Assembly: GCA_947629275.1 (NCBI GenBank)
Contig: CANRDG010000024.1
Span: 1 to 17,452, forward strand
Source: an uncultured Clostridia bacterium
GTDB lineage: Bacteria > Bacillota > Clostridia > Oscillospirales > Ruminococcaceae
DNA: 17,452 bases
Direction: 5' to 3'
Part shown: in pieces, positions 12,401 to 17,452 of the stretch
How positions within the stretch are numbered: the first letter of the stretch is position 1
Layout of the letters: each line of letters opens with the position of its first letter
The notes under the pieces: model-generated
The model's database searches: none
The model's input: only the letters and a program-made list of their open reading frames with translations
What the model was told of the DNA's origin: nothing
Program-made: the position numbers and the translations under genes

Positions 12401-14131
12401 ATGAAAAAACTCATGCTTGGCAACGAGGCTTTTGCCAGAGGACTTTATGAGGGCGGCTGCACCGTGGTTTCATCATATCCCGGCACGCCGTCAACCGAAG
12501 TTACCGAGGCAGCAGCGAAATATGACGATATATATGCCGAATGGGCGCCCAACGAGAAGGTCGCTTTTGAAGTGGCTCTCGGCGCTTCGATAGGCGGCGC
12601 AAGAAGTTTTTGCGGAATGAAGCACGTAGGTCTCAACGTTGCCGCCGACCCGTTGTATACAGCAGGTTATACGGGCGTTACAGGCGGTATGGTAGTGTGC
12701 GTCGCAGACGACCCTGGTATGCATTCTTCCCAAAATGAGCAGGATTCACGTCACCATGCAAAGGCTTCAAAAGTGCTCATGCTTGAGCCTTCCGATTCGC
12801 AGGAAGTTAAAGACTTTGTAAAGAAAGGCTTTGAGCTTTCGGAAAAATTTGATACGCCTGTTATTGTAAGAATGTCAACAAGGGTGGCGCATTCGCAGTC
12901 GGCTGTTGAGCTTTGCGACAGGGTAGACTATCAGCTCAAGCCGTATGTTAAGAACGCAGCAAAATTTGTTACTCTGCCTGCAAACGCCAGAAAACTGCAC
13001 GTTACCGTTGAGGAGCGGCTTAAAGCGGCTGAAAAGTATGGCAGCGACTGTGAGTTTAACAGAGTGGAGTTAAATGACGGCGCGCATTTTGGTGTTATAA
13101 CCAGCGGTATTTCATATCAGTACGCGAGAGAGGCGCTTGGGGATAAGGCATCATACTTAAAACTCGGGCTTGTAAACCCTCTGCCAACAGATATTATAAA
13201 AGACTTTGCAGCGAAGTTTGATAAAGTTTACGTTATAGAAGAACTTGACGACTTTATAGAATCCCACTGCAAAAAGATAGGCGTAAATGTAATAGGCAAG
13301 GAAATATTCAGCCGCATAGGCGAGCTTTCGCAGTCGATAGTGGCAGAAAAGATACTCGGCGAGAAGAAAGAGTTTGACAGCTTTGCAGAGCCTGTTCCCG
13401 TAAGACCGCCCGTAATGTGCGCAGGCTGCCCCCACAGAGGACTTTTCTACTGCCTGAATAAGCTCAAACTCAATGTTACGGGCGATATAGGCTGCTACAC
13501 CTTGGGCGCGACCGCACCGCTCTCGGCTATGGATACCACCATTTGCATGGGCGCTTCGGTGTCGGCTCTGCACGGCTTTAACAAGGCAAGGGGAGAAGAA
13601 GCCGAAAGAAACACAGTCGCAGTAATAGGCGATTCAACGTTCATGCACAGCGGTATCACGGGGCTTGTGAACATTGCTTACAACGCTTCAAATTCTACCG
13701 TTATAATACTGGATAACTCTATCACGGGCATGACGGGTCATCAGCAGAACCCTACCACGGGCAAAAATCTTAAAGGCGAACCTGCGTATGCGGTAGACCT
13801 CGAAGCTCTCTGCCATGCGGTAGGCATAAACAGGGTAAAAGTGGTTGACCCCTACAACATGAAGCAGTGCGAGGAAGTTATAAAAGAAGAACTCGCGGCT
13901 GACGAAGCAAGCGTTATAATCTCGCGCAGACCGTGTGCGCTTTTGAAATACGTAAAGCACGAAGCGCCGCTTAAAGTAAATACCGACAAGTGCGTGGGCT
14001 GCAAAATGTGCCTGAAAATAGGCTGCCCTGCAATATCGGTACACAGCGGCAAGGCTGTAATAGATGAAACACAGTGCGTGGGCTGCGGCATATGCACCGA
14101 TATGTGCAGACTGACAGCGATAGAAAAATAG
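12401..14131 (+). CDS. iorA: Indolepyruvate:ferredoxin oxidoreductase, alpha subunit
   Basis: The protein has 576 residues. IorA with IorB oxidatively decarboxylates aryl pyruvates (from Trp, Phe, Tyr) to aryl-acetyl-CoA with ferredoxin as electron acceptor; the reaction can run in reverse. The N-terminal pyrimidine-binding domain shows GNEAFARGLYEGG, YPGTPSTEV, EWAPNEKVAFEVALGAS and the GMHSSQNEQDSRHHA stretch. A CAGCPHRG motif opens the thiamine diphosphate domain, whose GDS...LDN motif lies at 410-439 with TGMTGHQQNP after it. The C-terminal ferredoxin domain carries two 4Fe-4S cysteine sets, C531/C534/C537/C542 and C559/C562/C565/C569. AAAGG lies 10 nt before the start. It is the first gene of a six-gene operon. 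Confidence 0.96.
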   Translation: MKKLMLGNEAFARGLYEGGCTVVSSYPGTPSTEVTEAAAKYDDIYAEWAPNEKVAFEVALGASIGGARSFCGMKHVGLNVAADPLYTAGYTGVTGGMVVCVADDPGMHSSQNEQDSRHHAKASKVLMLEPSDSQEVKDFVKKGFELSEKFDTPVIVRMSTRVAHSQSAVELCDRVDYQLKPYVKNAAKFVTLPANARKLHVTVEERLKAAEKYGSDCEFNRVELNDGAHFGVITSGISYQYAREALGDKASYLKLGLVNPLPTDIIKDFAAKFDKVYVIEELDDFIESHCKKIGVNVIGKEIFSRIGELSQSIVAEKILGEKKEFDSFAEPVPVRPPVMCAGCPHRGLFYCLNKLKLNVTGDIGCYTLGATAPLSAMDTTICMGASVSALHGFNKARGEEAERNTVAVIGDSTFMHSGITGLVNIAYNASNSTVIILDNSITGMTGHQQNPTTGKNLKGEPAYAVDLEALCHAVGINRVKVVDPYNMKQCEEVIKEELAADEASVIISRRPCALLKYVKHEAPLKVNTDKCVGCKMCLKIGCPAISVHSGKAVIDETQCVGCGICTDMCRLTAIEK

Positions 14132-14170
14132 CATTGTAGCATACAAAAAATATTTAAGGAGAGATTTGTA

Positions 14171-14671
14171 ATGGAACAAAGCAATAAGATAATGGGAATA
14201 ATCGGAGGAATAGTCGGCACTGTTCTGGGACTGATAGTATGGTGCCTGATAGGAATGGCAGGCTATATATCGTGGATAGGCGGACTTGCGCTTGCCGCAG
14301 GAGCTTTTTTCGGATATAAGCTGCTCGGCAAAAGCATGGACAAGATAGGAATAGTAATATGCGCGGTATTTGTGCTTATAGCCGTTTTTGTAGGAACAAG
14401 AATGAATTATGCTATGCAGCTCCATAAGGATTTTGAGGACGACAGAGATGTTGCTGCGGCGTTTGAGGTTTTAGGGCTTGATACCGGTGTTTCTACTTTT
14501 GAGATATTTTTAGATTTTGGCGAATATGTTGATACATATGATGACTTGCTCGCGAAGGTGGGAACTGACGTAAGATACAGCGATGACTTCAAACAGGACC
14601 TCGCGTTCGGATATGTTGTTACAGTGATAGCATCTGTTGTTATAATAGCATCTTTTGTAAAGAAAAAATGA
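14171..14671 (+). CDS. Small four-helix membrane protein inside the ior operon
   Basis: The protein has 166 residues and I do not recognise its family. Hydrophobic segments at about 6-30, 33-52 and 57-77 are followed by a 65-residue acidic soluble segment (about 78-143, rich in Asp and Glu) and a final membrane helix (about 144-163) ending in a KKK tail. No signal peptide or cofactor motif is visible. It lies between iorA and iorB, 39 and 36 bp from them, with a good AAGGAGAG ribosome binding site. Its glycine codons are mostly GGA, whereas iorA mainly uses GGC, which hints at a different origin from its neighbours. It might anchor the oxidoreductase or act in transport of aryl acids, but nothing in the sequence proves either. 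Confidence 0.8.
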   Translation: MEQSNKIMGIIGGIVGTVLGLIVWCLIGMAGYISWIGGLALAAGAFFGYKLLGKSMDKIGIVICAVFVLIAVFVGTRMNYAMQLHKDFEDDRDVAAAFEVLGLDTGVSTFEIFLDFGEYVDTYDDLLAKVGTDVRYSDDFKQDLAFGYVVTVIASVVIIASFVKKK

Positions 14672-14707
14672 TCACGCTTGTGAATACTTAAATTTAGGAG
14701 AAATATT

Positions 14708-15295
14708 ATGGAAACTAAGTCTATAATGATAGTCGGGGTCGGCGGACAGGGAAGTCTGCTGGCATCGCGGCTTATAGGAAACGTTTTGCTCTCGCAGGGC
14801 TTTGACGTAAAGGTCAGCGAGGTGCACGGCATGAGCCAGCGCGGCGGTTCGGTGGTAACGTATGTAAAATACGGCGACAAGGTGTATTCCCCCGTTGTTG
14901 AAAAAGGCGAGGCGGATATAATCATAAGCTTTGAGGCTCTTGAAGCCGCAAGGTGGGTGGAATATCTCAAAAAAGGCGGTCATATAGTTACTTCAACACA
15001 GCAGATAGACCCCATGCCCGTTATTCAGGGCGCGGCGCAGTACCCCGAGGACGTGATAGGCAAGCTGAAAGCGCAGGGCATAAGCGTTATTTCTGCAAAT
15101 GCTTTGGAGCTAGCGATAAAAGCAGGCAGCGCAAAGGCTTCAAACGTTGTGCTGATGGGGCTGGTATCTGCCAAAATGGACTTTGAGGAAAAATACTGGC
15201 AGCAGGCAATAGAGCAGTGCGTGCCGGCGAAGTTTTTGGAGCTTAACAAAAAAGCCTTTGAAATGGGCAGAGAGTGCGTTTTGCAGCAGGCATAA
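14708..15295 (+). CDS. iorB: Indolepyruvate:ferredoxin oxidoreductase, beta subunit
   Basis: The protein has 195 residues, a normal length for the gamma-like catalytic subunit that partners IorA. The N-terminal Rossmann-type loop GVGGQG (10-15) is followed by the typical SEVHGMSQRGGSV segment (about 38-50) and the later ADIIISFEALEAARWVEYLKK region, all diagnostic of the 2-oxoacid:ferredoxin oxidoreductase gamma family. It is separated from iorA by the small membrane protein gene, which is unusual since the two subunits are normally adjacent. It has GGAG-type ribosome binding and lies 30 bp before the HD-like gene. Confidence 0.95.
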   Translation: METKSIMIVGVGGQGSLLASRLIGNVLLSQGFDVKVSEVHGMSQRGGSVVTYVKYGDKVYSPVVEKGEADIIISFEALEAARWVEYLKKGGHIVTSTQQIDPMPVIQGAAQYPEDVIGKLKAQGISVISANALELAIKAGSAKASNVVLMGLVSAKMDFEEKYWQQAIEQCVPAKFLELNKKAFEMGRECVLQQA

Positions 15296-15325
15296 CTTAT
15301 TGTGTAAATGTAAGGGGCGATGAAA

Positions 15326-15823
15326 ATGTCAGAGCAGTCGGCTATCATATCACTAATGGTGCAGCACCACGGCGGAGAGCCCGAAAAGGTGTACCACACA
15401 ATGAAGATATATTCGTTCGTGCACGCCATAGCGGCAGAGGAGGACATCAGTGACGAGGCTCGAGGGGCTGCCGAAAAGGCCGCAGTGCTTTGTGAAATGG
15501 GCGGCAGCAGCGCCGAGAGCGCATCTTTTGCCGATATGCTGCTTTTAAACCTCGGGTGCGATAGAAGCGTTATACAAAAGGTGCACAACCTTATAACAAA
15601 GCTTGACGATACCGAAAATATAGATACCATAGAGCAGCAGATACTCTTTGAAGCCAGATTTCTGGTAAACGCTTTTGAAAACAGGCTGGACAAGGAAACC
15701 ATTGTTGAGAACCTGATGAAGAACTTTAAAACAAAGTGCGGTCAGGAGTATCTGTGCAACATTTTCTCGGTAGGTAATCGCAGAAAAAGCGATAATAATA
15801 TAGGAGGAGATAAAGATGCCTAA
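15326..15823 (+). CDS. Degenerate HD-domain protein
   Basis: The 165-residue protein has the helical layout of small HD-superfamily phosphohydrolases: VYHTMKIYSFVHAIA, then EKAAVLCEMGG, then VIQKVHNLITKLDD, then QILFEARFLVNAFE and the FKTKCGQEYL end. Active relatives have AALLHDIG, a GHHH-type motif and LVEADFLVN at these places. Here HD is replaced by C56-E57, the second His motif by ITKLDD, and the final metal-binding Asp by R111; only the first His (H24) remains. It is therefore probably non-catalytic, perhaps a binding or regulatory protein. The start ATG at 15326 lies 8 nt after AAGGGG and is preferred to the ATG at 15320, only 2 nt away. Its end overlaps the ligase gene by 8 bp, and its last codons contain that gene's ribosome binding site. 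Confidence 0.78.
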   Translation: MSEQSAIISLMVQHHGGEPEKVYHTMKIYSFVHAIAAEEDISDEARGAAEKAAVLCEMGGSSAESASFADMLLLNLGCDRSVIQKVHNLITKLDDTENIDTIEQQILFEARFLVNAFENRLDKETIVENLMKNFKTKCGQEYLCNIFSVGNRRKSDNNIGGDKDA

Positions 15824-17123
15824 GTACTGGAACGAAAAGATCGAATGTATGTCACGGCAGGATATGATAAGTCTGCAAAATGAAAGACTTGTCGCCCAGG
15901 TAAAGCACGTCTGGGATAACGTGCCGTACTACAGAAAGAAAATGGAGGAGAAAGGCGTTACGCCCGACGACATCAAAAGCATTGATGATCTGCACAAGCT
16001 TCCTTTTCTTTCAAAAGCTGATTTGCGTGATGCATACCCCTACGGGCTGCTTGCAAAGCCCCTTGCCGACTGCGTGAGGATACAGTCTACCAGCGGAACA
16101 ACGGGCAAGAGAGTTGTGGCTTTTTACACACAGAACGATATCGACCTTTGGGAGGACTGCTGCGCAAGAGCGATAGTTGCCGCAGGAGGAACGAACGAGG
16201 ACGTTTGTCAGGTGTGCTACGGCTATGGACTGTTTACAGGAGGACCTGGACTTAACGGCGGTTCGCACAAGGTAGGCTGCCTTACTCTGCCTATGTCTTC
16301 TGGTAACACCGAAAGGCAGATACAGTTTATGAGAGACTTAGGTTCTACCATACTTTGCTGTACGCCGTCATATGCCGCATACATAGGCGAAACACTGCAC
16401 AAAATGGGTTACGGCCCCGACGACATAAAGCTCAAAGCAGGCATATTCGGCGCAGAGCCTTGGACGGAAGAAATGCGCCATGAGATAGAAAGACTGCTCG
16501 GCATTAAGGCTTACGATATTTACGGCCTTACCGAGACCAGCGGCCCGGGCGTATCGTTTGAGTGCGAGGAACAGACGGGTATGCACATAAACGAAGACCA
16601 CTTCATCGCCGAGATAATAGACCCCGACACGGGCGAAGTGCTGCCCGAAGGCTCAAAGGGCGAACTGGTGTTCACCAGCATTACAAAAGAGGCTTTCCCT
16701 CTGCTCAGATACAGAACAAGGGATATATGCGTGCTTACGAGAGAAAAATGCTCCTGCGGAAGAACGCTCGTAAAGATGTCAAAGCCTATGGGCAGAACGG
16801 ACGATATGCTTATAATCAGGGGCGTAAATGTGTTCCCGTCACAGATAGAGAGCGTGCTGCTTAAGATGAGCAACGCTTCACCCAACTATCAGATAGTTGT
16901 TGACAGAGTGAACAATACAGATACTTTCGAGATAAGAGTTGAAATGACCGACGAGATGTTCTCCGATACGATAAAGAGCGTTGAAGCGGTAGAAGACAAG
17001 ATAAGCGCAGATATGCTGTCAATGCTGGGTATCAAGGCAAAGATAAGGCTTGTTGAGCCTAACTCCATACCGCGCAGCGAGGGCAAGGCGGTAAGGGTTA
17101 TAGACAAGCGCAAGCTGGTTTAG
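15816..17123 (+). CDS. paaK: Phenylacetate-CoA ligase family protein
   Basis: The protein has 435 residues, a normal length for PaaK-type adenylate-forming enzymes, which activate phenylacetate or related arylacetates to the CoA thioester via an acyl-AMP. Visible motifs are the N-terminal VPYYRKKMEEKGV, the P-loop STSGTTGK (91-98), YGYGLFTGG, the aryl-AMP site FGAEPW with YGLTETSGPG (236-245), the RYRTRD hinge region, and the C-terminal GRTDDMLIIRGVNVFPSQIE with the EGKAVRVIDKR end holding the probable catalytic Lys. A very strong GGAGGAG (15803-15809) lies 6 nt before the ATG, inside the upstream gene. Next to iorAB it probably joins arylacetate and aryl-acetyl-CoA pools. The actual aryl substrate is not determined by the sequence. 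Confidence 0.93.
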   Translation: MPKYWNEKIECMSRQDMISLQNERLVAQVKHVWDNVPYYRKKMEEKGVTPDDIKSIDDLHKLPFLSKADLRDAYPYGLLAKPLADCVRIQSTSGTTGKRVVAFYTQNDIDLWEDCCARAIVAAGGTNEDVCQVCYGYGLFTGGPGLNGGSHKVGCLTLPMSSGNTERQIQFMRDLGSTILCCTPSYAAYIGETLHKMGYGPDDIKLKAGIFGAEPWTEEMRHEIERLLGIKAYDIYGLTETSGPGVSFECEEQTGMHINEDHFIAEIIDPDTGEVLPEGSKGELVFTSITKEAFPLLRYRTRDICVLTREKCSCGRTLVKMSKPMGRTDDMLIIRGVNVFPSQIESVLLKMSNASPNYQIVVDRVNNTDTFEIRVEMTDEMFSDTIKSVEAVEDKISADMLSMLGIKAKIRLVEPNSIPRSEGKAVRVIDKRKLV

Positions 17124-17147
17124 TGAAATAGCGAAAGGAGAGTAAAT

Positions 17148-17452
17148 ATGTCAGTAAAACAGATCTCTATATTTATGGAGAACCGCCCCGGAAGAATTTC
17201 GGCAGTTACAAAGCTTCTGGGCGAGGGCGGAATAGACATTCGTGCAATGGCTTTGGCGGATACCACCGACTTTGGCATACTGCGCATAATAGTTGACGAC
17301 GAGGAAAAGTGTGTAAAACTGCTCTCTGAGGCAGGCTATTCGGCAAGAGCTACAGCAGTTGTAGCGGTTGGCTTTGACGACAAGCCGGGCGCGCTGGCAG
17401 CGGTAATGCAGGTGCTTTATGAAAACAACATCAGCGTTGAGTATATGTATTC
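17148..17452 (+). CDS. ACT-domain protein, N-terminal part
   Basis: 101 codons are visible before the window ends. The first ACT domain (about 1-70) reads VKQISIFMENRPGRISAVTKLLGEGGIDIRA and continues to FGILRIIVDD; a second begins at about 71 with AVVAVGFDDKPGALAAVMQVL, so this is a tandem ACT protein. ACT domains bind amino acids. Proteins of this type commonly sit beside phenylacetate-CoA ligase and indolepyruvate oxidoreductase genes in Clostridia, where an aromatic amino acid sensor role is likely. AAAGGAG lies 7 nt before the start, 24 bp after the ligase gene. Whether anything follows the two domains is unknown. Confidence 0.88.
   Translation, partial: MSVKQISIFMENRPGRISAVTKLLGEGGIDIRAMALADTTDFGILRIIVDDEEKCVKLLSEAGYSARATAVVAVGFDDKPGALAAVMQVLYENNISVEYMY

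Noticed and set aside
13688..14425. 245-codon minus-strand open frame across iorA and the membrane gene
   Set aside because: It is antisense to two real genes and very rich in Tyr, His and Cys, which is typical of shadow translation.
1..17452. CRISPR array, insertion sequence or tRNA genes
   Set aside because: No regularly spaced repeats, no transposase-like protein and no complete tRNA apart from the tRNA-like domain of tmRNA were seen.

Overview
The window looks like chromosomal DNA of a low-to-middle GC, Gram-positive anaerobe of the Clostridia, most like Ruminococcus or another Oscillospirales member. The pointers are strong AGGAG-type ribosome binding sites, near-consensus SigA promoters with 17-bp spacers, an L10-leader attenuator before rplJ-rplL, a Firmicutes-type LexA box, a FemAB/MurM-type peptidoglycan enzyme, and a ferredoxin-dependent indolepyruvate oxidoreductase next to a phenylacetate-CoA ligase-like enzyme. 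The assignment rests on gene content alone; no marker search was possible.

Layout. Positions 1-855: the start of a DUF896/YnzC-like gene on the minus strand, and divergent to it a two-gene operon (a small helical protein and a sigma-region-4-like protein). A perfect palindrome containing GAAC-N4-GTTC covers that operon's transcription start, so it may belong to the SOS regulon. Positions 876-2490: a membrane-hairpin, coiled-coil protein with a long disordered Pro/Glu tail. Positions 2509-3716: rplJ-rplL with an L10 leader and terminator, without rpoB or rplK-rplA as direct neighbours. Positions 3717-5043: the minus-strand smpB-ssrA unit (trans-translation), in which the smpB stop codon abuts the tmRNA 5' end. 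A strongly folded intergenic stretch and GC-rich inverted repeats surround it.

Positions 5109-6842: a sodium:solute symporter (minus). Positions 6859-8378: a FemX/MurM-like cell-wall enzyme and a divergent Cro/CI-type repressor, with two near-identical palindromic operators in their shared promoter region. Positions 8386-10187: an ECF sigma factor and a downstream single-pass membrane protein, the presumed anti-sigma factor. Positions 10182-12284: recG, divergent from the sigma gene. The two promoters appear to share one palindromic TTGCAA as their -35 element.

Positions 12331-17452: a six-gene plus-strand operon, iorA - small membrane protein - iorB - degenerate HD-domain protein - phenylacetate-CoA ligase-like gene - ACT-domain protein (cut by the window edge). 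IorAB interconverts aryl pyruvates and aryl-acetyl-CoA with ferredoxin; the ligase interconverts arylacetate and its CoA ester; the ACT protein is a likely aromatic amino acid sensor. Together they fit either aromatic amino acid breakdown or, as known for rumen bacteria, aromatic amino acid synthesis by reductive carboxylation of arylacetates. The two extra proteins, especially the HD-fold protein that has lost nearly all metal ligands, are the least explained part of the window.
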